Counted from the stretch's first letter, positions 17,299-26,046 are shown. The stretch: 34,908 bases of DNA from Micromonospora andamanensis (GCF_016863495.1 NZ_BOOZ01000061.1:1-34908); one strand, 5' to 3'. The notes: generated by a model not told the origin, from the sequence alone. Numbers and translations: made by a program.

Positions 17299-18192
17299 AT
17301 GACCAACCTCGATGACAATCTCCCGCGCGCCGTCGTGCCGGCCAACGTCAACGAGCCGGATCGCATCGCGTTCGGCCTGACGTTCCGGCAGCTCGGCATC
17401 ATCGGCGGCGTCGGCCTGGCCGGGTTCGGGATCTACCGCACGTACGGGCACCTGCTCCCGCCGGTGGCCTGGGTCGTCGCCGGCGTCCTCGTGTTCGCTG
17501 TCGCGGTCGTGGTGGCGCTCGGCCGCCGCGACGGCCTTCCCCTGGACGTGTGGCTGCGCCACGGCCTCTCACTGTCCCGCAGCCAGCGCACCCTCACTCC
17601 AGGCACCGCGCGGGCCAGCTCGGTCGCGGCCGTCGCCGGTAAGCCGAGCGTCCCGGCGCCGCTGCGCTCGCCGGTCACGGCGGTCAGCGCGACCGGAGTC
17701 CTGACCAGCGAGGGCAGCGACAAGGTGGTGATCGCCTGCGGCACCACGAACATTCACCTGCGCACCGGCGGCGAGCAGGGTGCGCTGGTGGACGGGTTCG
17801 GCCGGTTCCTCAACAGCCTGACCGGGCCGGCGCAGATCGTCGTGGCCGCGCAGCGGCACGACCTGACGGTCTATGCGCAGGCGACCGTCGATCACGCGCC
17901 GCGCCTGCCACACCCTGCGTTGCAGGCCGCCGCCGACGACTACGCCGAGTTCCTCCTCGACCTCGACAGCGAACGGGATCCGTTACGTCGGCAGGTCCTC
18001 GCTGTCGTCACCGGCGCGCACGCCGCCGACACGGCCGTGCGTGCCCTGTGCGGCCTCGGCGTCGAAGCCACCGCACTGGACGGGCCGGCCGTCGCCTCGG
18101 CCCTCGCGAACGCGGTCGATCCGTTCTCCCCACCGGTGCCTGGCCCTCGCGCGGTGCCCGGCGCCCCGATCACCTCACGGAGCACATCATGA
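17299..18192 (+). CDS. PrgI-family (VirB3-like) protein with VirB4-N-like extension
   Basis: Residues about 1-90 are a PrgI/VirB3-like unit: RAVVPANVNEPDRIAFGLTFRQLGII, then two transmembrane helices (about 33-50 and 55-75), then a GLPLDVWLRHGLSLSR segment. Family members often stop soon after this, but here the protein continues to 297 residues. The extra domain (about 130-290: DKVVIACGTTNIHLRTGGEQ, GFGRFLNSLTGPAQIVVAAQ, DDYAEFLLDLDSERDPLRRQ) resembles the N-terminal domain of VirB4 ATPases. The next gene, VirB4, is unusually short. Its start overlaps this stop (ATGA, 18189-18192). I infer that the extra domain replaces the missing VirB4 N-terminus and helps dock the ATPase on the membrane. 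Confidence 0.8.
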   Translation: MTNLDDNLPRAVVPANVNEPDRIAFGLTFRQLGIIGGVGLAGFGIYRTYGHLLPPVAWVVAGVLVFAVAVVVALGRRDGLPLDVWLRHGLSLSRSQRTLTPGTARASSVAAVAGKPSVPAPLRSPVTAVSATGVLTSEGSDKVVIACGTTNIHLRTGGEQGALVDGFGRFLNSLTGPAQIVVAAQRHDLTVYAQATVDHAPRLPHPALQAAADDYAEFLLDLDSERDPLRRQVLAVVTGAHAADTAVRALCGLGVEATALDGPAVASALANAVDPFSPPVPGPRAVPGAPITSRSTS

Positions 18193-19937
18193 ACGTGTGG
18201 AAATCCAGGAAGAGTGTCGCGGCCGGGGAGGGGATGCCCTCCCCGGCCGCGTTGTCGGTCACCCCCTGGCATGTGCAGGTCGGCGACGGGTACGCCGCCA
18301 CCTACGCGGTGTGCGGCTATCCGGCCGAGGTCGGCCCCGCCTGGCTCGACCCGCTGCTGTCCTATCCCGGACGGGTCGACGTGGCGGTGCACGTGGAGCC
18401 TGTCGCGCCGCAGCTGGCCGCGCCGATGCTCAAACGCCAGCGCGCCCGCTTCGAATCGTCGCGCCGCCTCGATGCCGATCAGGGACGGCTCGGTGACACG
18501 ATGGTCGAGGCGGCAGCCGCCGACGCCGCCGATCTCGCCGAACGGGTCGCCCGCGGGGCAGCGAAGCTGTTCGACACCGGCATCTACGTCACCGTTCACG
18601 CCCGTACCCTGGACGAGCTGCGCACCGTCACCGCGGGCGTGAAGTCGGCCGCCGCGAGTGTGTTGCTGGATCTGCAGCCGGCGACGTTTCGCCACCAGCA
18701 GGGCTGGGTGGCGACGTTGCCGGTCGGGGTGGACCCGCTGCGGATGCGCCGCATCCTGGACACCACCGCTCTCGCTGCCGCCTTCCCGCTCGCGTCGGAG
18801 GACCTCGCTGCTCCGGCGCCGGGTACCGTCGCGCTGCCCGAGGGCGTGCTCTACGGGGTCAACACGACCAGCAATGGGGTGCTGATCTGGGATCGGTGGG
18901 CGCAGGACAACCACAACAGCGTCGTCCTCGCTCGTTCCGGTGCGGGCAAGAGCTACTTCGTCAAGCTTGAAGTTCTGCGCAACCTGTACCAGGGCACGAC
19001 CGTCAGCGTGATCGACCCGGAGGACGAGTACGCGCCCCTCGCCGAGCACGTCGGCGGCACCGTCGTGCAGCTCGGCCACCCGGGTGTCCGCGTCAACCCC
19101 CTCGATCTTCCCACCGACAACCGGCCCGACACCTTGACCCGGCGTGGCCTGTACCTGCACACGCTGATCTCGGTGATGCTCGGCGCGGCACCGCCGCCGG
19201 CCGAACGCGCCGCCCTGGACCGGGCCATCACCGCCACCTACGCCGCGGCGGGGATCAACGGCGACCCGGCCACCTGGACCACACCCGCGCCCTTGCTACG
19301 GGACCTGGCCGCCACCCTGGACGCGGACGACGATCCGGCCGCCGGGCAGCTCGCCGCGCGGCTCGCACCGTGGACGGTGGGGAACTTCGCCAGCCTGTTT
19401 AGCGGGCCGACCACCACCAGCCCGACCGGACATCTGGTGGTGTGGTCGCTGCGGCACCTGCCCGACGAGCTACGTACCGTCGGCACGCTCCTGGCGTTGG
19501 ACTCGATCTGGTCGGGCATCGACACCCCGACGACGAGTTCACGTCGGCGGCGCAAGCTTGTGGTGGTGGACGAGGCATGGCTGCTGATGCGCGACGGCGA
19601 GGGTGCGCGGTTTCTGTTTCGGATGGCCAAGGCCGCCCGGAAGCGGTCCGCCGGGCTGTGTGTCATCACTCAGGATGCCGCCGACGTGCTCTCCACCGAT
19701 CTCGGTCTGGCCGTTGTGTCCAACGCGGCGACCCAGGTGTTGATGCGCCAGAGCACGCAGTCCATCGACTCGGTGAGTGAGGCGTTCAGCCTGACCGCCG
19801 GGGAGTCGCGGTTGCTGCTGTCGGCGCCCAGGGGCGAGGGGCTGCTCGTCGCGGGCCGATCGCGAATCCCCTTCAGGAGCGTCGGGTCGGGCGCAGAGCA
19901 CCGGATCGCCGTCACGGGTGTCGGGGAGGACGGATGA
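18189..19937 (+). CDS. VirB4-like conjugation ATPase
   Basis: The 582-residue AAA+ ATPase powers assembly of the mating channel. Walker A is ARSGAGKSY (Lys254), the segment SVIDPEDEY follows at about 273-281, and Walker B is KLVVVDEAWLLM (Asp461, Glu462). CVITQDAADVL fits the sensor-like strand after Walker B. The start is ATG 18189, overlapping the PrgI stop. An upstream reading frame from 18048 overlaps PrgI and is not used. Walker A lies near residue 250, whereas full VirB4 proteins place it about 400 residues in, so an N-terminal portion is absent here and seems to be in the PrgI protein. The stop overlaps the VirD4-like start (19934). Confidence 0.9.
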   Translation: MNVWKSRKSVAAGEGMPSPAALSVTPWHVQVGDGYAATYAVCGYPAEVGPAWLDPLLSYPGRVDVAVHVEPVAPQLAAPMLKRQRARFESSRRLDADQGRLGDTMVEAAAADAADLAERVARGAAKLFDTGIYVTVHARTLDELRTVTAGVKSAAASVLLDLQPATFRHQQGWVATLPVGVDPLRMRRILDTTALAAAFPLASEDLAAPAPGTVALPEGVLYGVNTTSNGVLIWDRWAQDNHNSVVLARSGAGKSYFVKLEVLRNLYQGTTVSVIDPEDEYAPLAEHVGGTVVQLGHPGVRVNPLDLPTDNRPDTLTRRGLYLHTLISVMLGAAPPPAERAALDRAITATYAAAGINGDPATWTTPAPLLRDLAATLDADDDPAAGQLAARLAPWTVGNFASLFSGPTTTSPTGHLVVWSLRHLPDELRTVGTLLALDSIWSGIDTPTTSSRRRRKLVVVDEAWLLMRDGEGARFLFRMAKAARKRSAGLCVITQDAADVLSTDLGLAVVSNAATQVLMRQSTQSIDSVSEAFSLTAGESRLLLSAPRGEGLLVAGRSRIPFRSVGSGAEHRIAVTGVGEDG

Positions 19938-22396
19938 TGATCGCCCCGACCTGGCCTGCCGAGGTGTGGCAGTGGGTCATCGCCCGGCCGTGGCTCGGTT
20001 TCCTCGCCGCCGCCGCGATCGTCGGCACGGTGTTCGCCCACGATCAGGTCCTCGCCTGGCGGCACCGGCGGTTCGCGGCCGGCGCGCGGTGGTTGACCAT
20101 CGCCGCGCCACCCGAGGTCACCGCCGAGGCCGCCGCCGCGTTCTGGAGCACCCTCATGGGTGTGCTGACGCCGTCGGTGTGGCGTCGGCGCGTGTTCGGC
20201 TACCCGCACGTCGGGTGGGAGTACACCTGGACCGGCCGCGCCCTGACCATCCGGGTCTGGGTGCCCGGGACGGTGCCGCCCGGCGCGGTCGAGGCCGCCG
20301 TCCGCGCGGCCTGGCCCGCCGCCACCCTCACCACCGCCGACGCTGCCGCGCCGATCCCAGGCGAGGTGGGCGATGAGGTGGGTTGGGCGCACTGGCCGCA
20401 GCACACCGACGTGTTGCCGCTACGCGCCGAGCACGACGCCGATCCGCTGCGGGCGCTGCTCGCCGCCGGGGCCGAGGTTCACCATCGGGAGCACGCGTGT
20501 GTGCAGATCCTCGCTCGCCCGGCACCCGCCGGACGGGTCCGCGCGGCTCGGCGGGCAGCGGCGGGCACCAGCACCCATCCGCACGGGCGGCCCGACGTGG
20601 CCGCTCGTGCCGTCTCCGGGGCGGCGCGGTTGGCGATCGAGCCTGTGCTGTGGCTGCTCGACGCGTTCACGCCCGGCCCGGCCCGGACCCGCGCGCCGGC
20701 CACGGCGCGGCGGGTAGCCGAGCGGGACCCGGTTGCCAGCGCGGACGCCCGTACCGTCGTGGACAAGGCGGTGCGGGTGCCGCACTTCGAGATCGCGGTC
20801 CGGTTCGCCGTCGCCACCGACCCGGACACGACCCCACCGGACGCGCAGCGGGCGAAGCAGATCCGCGAGCGTCTGGTCGGGCTCGGGCACACGATCGCCT
20901 CGGCTGCCGCGGCGTACACGGGCCCGAACCGGCTGCGGCGGATGACGATGCCGCAACCGGTCGCCACGATCGCCGGGCGCACGTTACGGCGGGGGTTCCT
21001 GGCCACCGTGCCGGAACTCGCCGCCATGGCGGCGCTGCCACTGGACCTGGCGGTGCCGGGCCTGGACCGGGCGCGGGCCAAGGCAGTGCCGGCGCCGGTG
21101 CAGGTTCCCTCCGGCGGCCGTGGGGTGAAGGTGTTGGGCCGGTCGCAGATCGGCCACCACAGCGTCGGGCTGAAGGTGACCGACGCCCGCCAGCATGTGC
21201 ACGTGGTCGGCAAGACCGGCGTCGGCAAGTCCACGCTGCTGCTGAACATGATCCTCGGCGACATCAAAGCCGGCCGTGGGACGGTGGTCATCGACCCGCG
21301 TGGGGATCTGATCACCGACATCCTCGACCGGCTTCCCGCCTCGTACGCGAAGAAGATCGTGATCGTCGACCCGGACCAGGAGAACCCGGCCTGTTTCAAC
21401 CCTCTTGATGACGGGGGCGATCGGCATCTGGCCGTGGACAACCTGGTGGGGATCTTCGCGAAGATCTTCCAGGGTCAGTGGGGTCCCCGGATGGACGACA
21501 CGATGCGGGTGGCGTGCCTGACGCTGATGCGCCACGCCAAGCCGACGCTGAGTCTGGTGCCGTCGCTGTTGCAGGACCGGGAGTTCCGAGGCCGGTTCAC
21601 CCACGGCCTGGACGACCCGGACGGGCTCGCCGGTTTCTGGCTCTGGTACGACGGCATCAACGAGCAGTTCCGCGGCCAGGTTATCGCCCCCGTCCTCGCC
21701 AGGCTCAGGGCGTTCCTGCTGCGGGACTTCGTCAAGAGCGTCATCGGCAACGCGCACAGCTCGTTCGACATGGGCAAGGTCCTCGACGGCGGTGTTCTGT
21801 TGTGCCGGCTGCCGAAGGGCATCCTCGGTGAGGAGACCAGCCGCATCCTCGGGTCGATGATCGTCGCCCGGGTGTGGCAGGCCGCCATCGCCCGCGCCGC
21901 CATCCCCGAGAACCAGCGAAAAGACGCCAACCTCTACATCGACGAGTGCCAGAACTTTTTGACGTTGCCGGGCAGTGTCGGGGACATGCTGGCCGAGGCG
22001 CGCGGCTTCCGCCTCGGGCTCGTGCTGGCGCACCAGGATCTGGCGCAGTTGCCCCGCGATGTGGCGGCGGCGGTGTCGGCGAACGCGCGCAGTAAGGTGT
22101 TCTTCAACGTCGACCCGGCCGACGCGCGGGAGCTGTCCCGGCACACCAAACCCGAGCTGGACGAGCACGACCTGGCCCACCTGGACGTCTACACCGCCGC
22201 CGCCCGGCTGCTGGTCGGCAACCGGGAGCTACCCGGGTTCACCTTCGTGACGAACCCACCGGCGCCGGTCGTGGGTGAGGCGACCGCGATCCGGCGCGAA
22301 TGCGCCGCCGCCCACGCTCGCGCCGACGAGGAGCCGCCGATGCAGCAACTCGCCCGCACAGCGATGAAGCGGCGCATGACATCCCGCGAGCGCTGA
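19934..22396 (+). CDS. VirD4/TcpA-like type IV coupling protein
   Basis: The 820-residue protein has one N-terminal transmembrane helix (about 20-36), then an alanine-rich region to about 390 with low recognisable homology. A C-terminal FtsK/VirD4-like motor domain follows: Walker A VVGKTGVGKST (about 424-434), VVIDPRGDLITDIL, and Walker B NLYIDECQNFLTL (Asp670, Glu671). LVLAHQDLAQLPRDV and SKVFFNVDPADARELSRH are typical downstream motor motifs. This protein pumps DNA through the secretion channel after receiving the relaxosome. ATG 19934 overlaps the VirB4 stop by four bases, so the operon is tightly coupled. The operon ends with a large inverted repeat just after the stop. Confidence 0.9.
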   Translation: MMIAPTWPAEVWQWVIARPWLGFLAAAAIVGTVFAHDQVLAWRHRRFAAGARWLTIAAPPEVTAEAAAAFWSTLMGVLTPSVWRRRVFGYPHVGWEYTWTGRALTIRVWVPGTVPPGAVEAAVRAAWPAATLTTADAAAPIPGEVGDEVGWAHWPQHTDVLPLRAEHDADPLRALLAAGAEVHHREHACVQILARPAPAGRVRAARRAAAGTSTHPHGRPDVAARAVSGAARLAIEPVLWLLDAFTPGPARTRAPATARRVAERDPVASADARTVVDKAVRVPHFEIAVRFAVATDPDTTPPDAQRAKQIRERLVGLGHTIASAAAAYTGPNRLRRMTMPQPVATIAGRTLRRGFLATVPELAAMAALPLDLAVPGLDRARAKAVPAPVQVPSGGRGVKVLGRSQIGHHSVGLKVTDARQHVHVVGKTGVGKSTLLLNMILGDIKAGRGTVVIDPRGDLITDILDRLPASYAKKIVIVDPDQENPACFNPLDDGGDRHLAVDNLVGIFAKIFQGQWGPRMDDTMRVACLTLMRHAKPTLSLVPSLLQDREFRGRFTHGLDDPDGLAGFWLWYDGINEQFRGQVIAPVLARLRAFLLRDFVKSVIGNAHSSFDMGKVLDGGVLLCRLPKGILGEETSRILGSMIVARVWQAAIARAAIPENQRKDANLYIDECQNFLTLPGSVGDMLAEARGFRLGLVLAHQDLAQLPRDVAAAVSANARSKVFFNVDPADARELSRHTKPELDEHDLAHLDVYTAAARLLVGNRELPGFTFVTNPPAPVVGEATAIRRECAAAHARADEEPPMQQLARTAMKRRMTSRER

Positions 22397-22441
22397 GCAG
22401 CGACGCCGCTCGTTCGGGGCCTCGGCTGGGTGCGGCATCGG

Positions 22442-22486
22442 GGGCTCGTTTGGGGGTGTCCACGACACGAGACCCCAGACGAGCCC
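22442..22486 (+). terminator. Large two-tier hairpin after the coupling-protein gene
   Basis: GGGCTCGTTTGGGG pairs with CCCCAGACGAGCCC through one G-T pair. Inside it GTGTC/GACAC forms a second small stem around a CAC loop. No U-tract follows. It probably terminates the transfer operon. Because it sits directly before the replication-relaxation gene it is also a candidate for an origin-of-transfer structure. Confidence 0.5.
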
Positions 22487-22497
22487 TCCGCACCCGG

Positions 22498-22506
22498 CCT
22501 GTCAGG
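22498..22506. promoter_or_regulatory. CCTGTCAGG operator-like site before replication-relaxation gene
   Basis: This is one exact copy of the nine-base near-palindrome seen before the other transfer transcription units. It lies 98 bases upstream of the start codon at 22604. Confidence 0.5.
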
Positions 22507-22603
22507 TGCCTGGCCTGCCCAAACCGGCCCCACGACGGGGCCATACGCAAGATCAACCTATCCAGACTCCCTACGGGACTCTCTCTCCACGGGTGACCCA
22601 TCT

Positions 22604-23461
22604 ATGCCGCAATCGCGTCCTGCCAGCCTGCTGGCCATCTATCCCCACATCACCAACCGGGACCGTCTCCTGCTCCAGCTCCTCGACGACCACCAGGTCC
22701 TCACCACCGACCAGATTCACCGCATGCTGTTCCACGCCCGCCGCACCTGTCAGATCCGCCTCGGTGAGCTGTACGGGCTGGGCCTGCTGGACCGGTTCCG
22801 GTTCGCCCGCGACGGCGGCGGCAGCCACCCGTGGCACTGGACGCTCGGCCACCACGGGCACCGCTTCCAGGCCGCCGCCCACCACCGGCCCGAACCCACC
22901 CTTCGCACCAGCCGGCAGACCGCGCACCGCCTCTCGGCGAACCCACACCTGACGCACCTGCTCACCGCGAACGAGTTCTTCGTCCGCCTCACCGCCCACG
23001 CCCGGCAGCACCCAGAGACGCGGTTGGACCGGTGGTGGTCCGAGTCGCTGACCACCCAGCAGTTCCGGACCATCACCGCCGACGGACACGGCCTGTGGAG
23101 CAACACCGATACCACGGTCGGGTTCTTCCTGGAAGCCGACACCGGCACCGAACCCCTGCGCAGCCGGGTGGTGACCAAGCTCGACCGGTACGCACGCCTG
23201 ACCCGGCGCGGCGGACCCCGCTACCCCGTGCTGTTCTGGCTCGGCAGTGAGCACCGCGAGGAACACCTCCACCAGCTTCTCCGCGGCGAGCACGACGACG
23301 TTCCGGTCGCGACCGCCACCCACACCAGGCAGCCCGCCGAAACGGTCTGGCTCCCGGCCGGCGCCACCGGCCGGGTCCGGCTCATCGAGCTGCCCAGCGA
23401 CCACGGCCAGCCGGTAGCGGACAACCCGAACTACCACGACGACGGGGACTTCGCCTGCTGA
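22604..23461 (+). CDS. Replication-relaxation (Replic_Relax) family protein
   Basis: The 285-residue protein opens with a winged-helix domain (NRDRLLLQLLDDHQVLTTDQIHRMLF, then ARRTCQIRLGELYGLGLLDRF, about 18-68). It continues with LTANEFFVRLTAHAR, RWWSE, and a DTTVGFFLEADTGTEPL stretch followed by KLDRYA. This pattern marks the Replic_Relax family, found on Gram-positive plasmids and conjugative elements and implicated in origin recognition for replication or transfer. ATG 22604 follows a GGGTGA; a longer frame from 22430 would run through the hairpin and operator and is not used. It is separated from the coupling-protein gene by about 200 bases with its own operator, so it is likely a separate transcription unit. 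Confidence 0.82.
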   Translation: MPQSRPASLLAIYPHITNRDRLLLQLLDDHQVLTTDQIHRMLFHARRTCQIRLGELYGLGLLDRFRFARDGGGSHPWHWTLGHHGHRFQAAAHHRPEPTLRTSRQTAHRLSANPHLTHLLTANEFFVRLTAHARQHPETRLDRWWSESLTTQQFRTITADGHGLWSNTDTTVGFFLEADTGTEPLRSRVVTKLDRYARLTRRGGPRYPVLFWLGSEHREEHLHQLLRGEHDDVPVATATHTRQPAETVWLPAGATGRVRLIELPSDHGQPVADNPNYHDDGDFAC

Positions 23462-23545
23462 CAGACCCTGACAGGCGCACGGCGAGTTCTGTCACCGCAG
23501 GTCGCCGGCACAGTCGTGATTCCTGACCGGGCTGGTGCTGTCAGG
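23458..23545. promoter_or_regulatory. Operator cluster before the accessory block
   Basis: CTGACAG occurs at 23458 (overlapping the previous stop codon) and 23468 (part of CCTGACAGG), ten bases apart. The variant CTGTCAC is at 23489 and CTGTCAG at 23538. The ten-base spacing would put sites on the same face of the helix. The remaining ~235 bases to the start at 23782 hold no gene, only a short run of GCCCT repeats at 23746-23760. Confidence 0.6.
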
Positions 23546-23781
23546 TCACGACGCTACGGTGCAGCTTCTTCTCCTTGCTCGCACCGCCGCCCGTCTGTTT
23601 CCCCTTTTCGGATCTGCCCGCGCCAGCGGGATCACCCACAGCCCACCCTCCGGTCGGCCCGTGATCCACACCTCGCGCCCCACACGGCAGCTCTCCTGGT
23701 CCAGACGCCGCGATCCGGTGGCACCACCCTGCACATCCATCCATGCCCTGCCCTGCCCTGTCGCGAAGGGAGCACTCCGCC

Positions 23782-24471
23782 ATGCCCACGCCCACCCCGC
23801 TCACCGACAAGGTCGTCACCGTCTGCTTCGGCCCCGGCGAAGACGCCGACTGGTTCGCCGCCTCGGAGAAGGTCAACGATCTTCTGCACGCCAACGGCAC
23901 CCCGGCCCGCCGCTACCGCGTCCGGCACCGCCGCTTCATCGGCTGGCTGACCCGGTTCCTCGGCTATTACCTGCTCGACGCCGCCCGCCGCTTCGGCGCG
24001 GTCACCCTCGCCGCCGGAGGCCGCAAGAGCCGCCTCGACCTGACCGGCACCACCGCCCAGGCCGCCCACGCCGCTGGCCTTCGCTGGCGTGCGTGGAACA
24101 CCCACATCAACGCCACCACCCGGCCCGCCCGCCCATGGGAGGACTACCTCGCCCAGCACCACGCCGACCCTGGCAAGGTCACCCTGAACGAGGCCCGCCG
24201 CCGCTTCGAGCAGCAGCCCCGCGTCCTGGCGATGCTCGCCGCCTCGTTCGACCCCTACGAACTGTCCGTCTACCAGGCCGGTGAAGCCACCTACGTCGGG
24301 CTCCACTGGCGCATCGCGCTCATCGGCGACGCGCTGATCACCACCGACGGCCGGCTCCTCGCCCCGGCCAGTGACTCTGTCGCGGACCGGTTCCGGTTCC
24401 TCAACGAGGCGTGCGCCTACCTGCGCGGCCTGCGCTCCAGCGCACGCCTGTGCGCCGTCGCCATCGCCTGA
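23782..24471 (+). CDS. Uncharacterised mobile-element protein
   Basis: The family is not recognised. The 229-residue soluble protein begins KVVTVCFGPGEDADWFAASEKVNDLL. It has a basic RRYRVRHRRFIGWLTRFLGYYLLDAARRFG region around 45-75, and ends SVADRFRFLNEACAYLRGLRSSARL. There is no signal peptide, transmembrane helix or obvious catalytic motif. ATG 23782 has AAGGGAG ten bases upstream. It is first in a long co-directional accessory series, preceded by an operator cluster and followed by a very strong hairpin. The shared control motif suggests a function in transfer, maintenance or establishment in the recipient; nothing more can be said. Confidence 0.75.
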   Translation: MPTPTPLTDKVVTVCFGPGEDADWFAASEKVNDLLHANGTPARRYRVRHRRFIGWLTRFLGYYLLDAARRFGAVTLAAGGRKSRLDLTGTTAQAAHAAGLRWRAWNTHINATTRPARPWEDYLAQHHADPGKVTLNEARRRFEQQPRVLAMLAASFDPYELSVYQAGEATYVGLHWRIALIGDALITTDGRLLAPASDSVADRFRFLNEACAYLRGLRSSARLCAVAIA

Positions 24472-24493
24472 ACCCCAACTCGTCTGAACACCC

Positions 24494-24530
24494 GATGGCC
24501 GGTCGCAGCCCCCTGCTGCGACCGGCCATC
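24494..24530 (+). terminator. Perfect 15-bp intercistronic hairpin
   Basis: GATGGCCGGTCGCAG, a seven-base loop CCCCCTG, then CTGCGACCGGCCATC. It lies 22 bases after the stop at 24471 and 37 bases before the next start. No U-tract. It may terminate or attenuate transcription, or protect the 3' end of the upstream message. Confidence 0.65.
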
Positions 24531-24567
24531 GCCATGCCCACAACCCGACCAGAGAAGGAGTTCCTCG

Positions 24568-25296
24568 ATGTTCCTGACCGATCCGGTGTTGCGGCGTATC
24601 GCCGCCGACACCAACGACGTCCTGCCCGAGCACCTGTGGCGCCACGACACCGCCACCCCCGAACCAATCGGTGACCTCGCCCGCATCCTGCACACGACCG
24701 CCCGCGACTTCACCGACAGCACCACCAGCCTCGACGAGGCTCTCGCCCGGGTGGGCACGCTCGCCACAGCGGCCCGGCAAGCGATGGCCGCCCGCGCCGA
24801 CCTGCACATCGCCGCCTACCAGCAGACCCTCGCGGACGCACTCGTCGCCCACGAACGACACGCCGTGCTCGGCGCCGCGCTCTTCACCTGCTACCGCGCC
24901 TGGCGCAACCACCGGCCGATCGTAGACGGCGACGAGCGGTACCTGCTCCTGCGGCGCTGCGATCCGTCGCGCGGCGTCGCGACGCTGCGGCGTACCGACC
25001 CGCACACCTGGCAGGTGACGCCCGACGCCGAAGCCGCCACCGCCTTCGACATCCCCTATCCGGATCGCGTTGTCGGCGAGGTCACCGAGACCGACCACGG
25101 GTGGACGCCCACCGCCTACATCGCCCGGCCGCATCAGGCACCGCTGGCCACGGTGTATCCGCTGCCCGTGCGCGGCGAGCTCGCCTCGGCCTGCCGGTCA
25201 CTGCTGCGCTGGTGGCACCTGCGCCACTCCGACGCCTGGCGCAACCGCACCCCGACACAGCTCACCCCCACCGAACTCGCCCACCTCACCTCCTGA
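24568..25296 (+). CDS. Uncharacterised mobile-element protein
   Basis: The family is not recognised. The 242-residue protein has a helical N-terminal half (DLARILHTTARDFTD, ARVGTLATAARQAMAARADLHIAAYQQ). A mixed C-terminal half contains ERYLLLRRCDPSRGVATLRR and ends in LLRWWHLRHSDAWRNRTP. No signal or membrane segment. ATG 24568 has AAGGAG at ideal spacing. It lies between a strong hairpin and the next gene, whose start is 11 bases after this stop with a GGAGGGG ribosome site, so the two are co-transcribed. Function unknown. Confidence 0.75.
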   Translation: MFLTDPVLRRIAADTNDVLPEHLWRHDTATPEPIGDLARILHTTARDFTDSTTSLDEALARVGTLATAARQAMAARADLHIAAYQQTLADALVAHERHAVLGAALFTCYRAWRNHRPIVDGDERYLLLRRCDPSRGVATLRRTDPHTWQVTPDAEAATAFDIPYPDRVVGEVTETDHGWTPTAYIARPHQAPLATVYPLPVRGELASACRSLLRWWHLRHSDAWRNRTPTQLTPTELAHLTS

Positions 25297-25307
25297 GGAG
25301 GGGCCCG

Positions 25308-25901
25308 ATGCGGCACCTTGACATGGTCGGCGGCGGGATCACCGCGACGACCGGCCGCACCCTCGACCAGCACGCCACCGACCCCGTGCCCGCCGCCGCA
25401 CACCTACCCGAAGCCGCCGCCAACCTGCGGCACCTGCGCACCGAGCTACTGCTCGCGGTCGACCGGCTGCGCACCCTCCTGATCAACGAAGACGACCTGC
25501 ACGGAACCACCAGCACCGTCGCCGGTCCCGTGGAGACCATCATCGAGCTGGCCCTCGAGTACCGGTACGCCCGCACCTGGATCGACACCCTCATCGACGA
25601 CGAGGCACGGGCCGCGTACGCGCAGACGCATCCCGGCCAGACGGTACGGCGACGCGACGTCAACCCCGGCGACACCGTCCTGGTCGTCCTGCCCCACACC
25701 GACTCCTGCCGCAGGCAGAACCTCGCCGGACACACCACCCGTATCCGGGTCGGCACGTCCGACACCGCACTCCGCCCGCCCGGCAGCGGCAACCCGCTGC
25801 GGCTGTCCCACGCCGACACCGGCATCTACCGCGACCCGACCGAAGACCGCCTCTACGTCCTGAACACCGAGGCCGACGAGACCGCCGACGCCGGCCACTA
25901 G
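25308..25901 (+). CDS. Uncharacterised mobile-element protein
   Basis: The family is not recognised. The 197-residue protein has a helical N-terminal half (LPEAAANLRHLRTELLLAVDRLRTLLI, about 33-60, possibly coiled-coil) and a second half with VNPGDTVLVVLPHTDSCRRQN and GIYRDPTEDRLYVLNTEADE. ATG 25308 directly follows GGAGGGGC. A longer in-frame extension to 25101 overlaps the previous gene and is rejected. It shares its transcript with the gene before it. The following 175 bases hold a hairpin and the ribosome site of the winged-helix gene. No catalytic motif seen. Confidence 0.72.
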   Translation: MRHLDMVGGGITATTGRTLDQHATDPVPAAAHLPEAAANLRHLRTELLLAVDRLRTLLINEDDLHGTTSTVAGPVETIIELALEYRYARTWIDTLIDDEARAAYAQTHPGQTVRRRDVNPGDTVLVVLPHTDSCRRQNLAGHTTRIRVGTSDTALRPPGSGNPLRLSHADTGIYRDPTEDRLYVLNTEADETADAGH

Positions 25902-26023
25902 CGGCCGCGTCACGCAGCCCCGAGAGCCACCGGGCCGCAATCCCCGCAGCGCCCCACACGGCAGCGCACCGCCTCGACATGCCTGCCGCGCTGCCCGCTG
26001 CCCGCGCGGCCCGCCGCACCACC

Positions 26024-26046
26024 GCCCGGCACAACCCGTGCCGGGC
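26024..26046 (+). terminator. Intercistronic hairpin before winged-helix gene
   Basis: GCCCGGCAC, loop AACCC, GTGCCGGGC: a perfect nine-base-pair stem, 30 bases before the start codon at 26077. It may attenuate read-through or affect translation of the next gene. Confidence 0.45.

Noticed and set aside
18048..18188. Upstream extension of the VirB4 reading frame
   Set aside because: It overlaps the PrgI gene with an Arg-rich shadow sequence; the ATGA overlap at 18189 is the natural start.
23746..23760. Short GCCCT tandem repeat before the first accessory gene
   Set aside because: Three units only; too short to suggest function.
23632..25134. 500-codon minus-strand reading frame
   Set aside because: Opposite two well-supported plus-strand genes with ribosome sites; Gly/Val-rich shadow without motifs.
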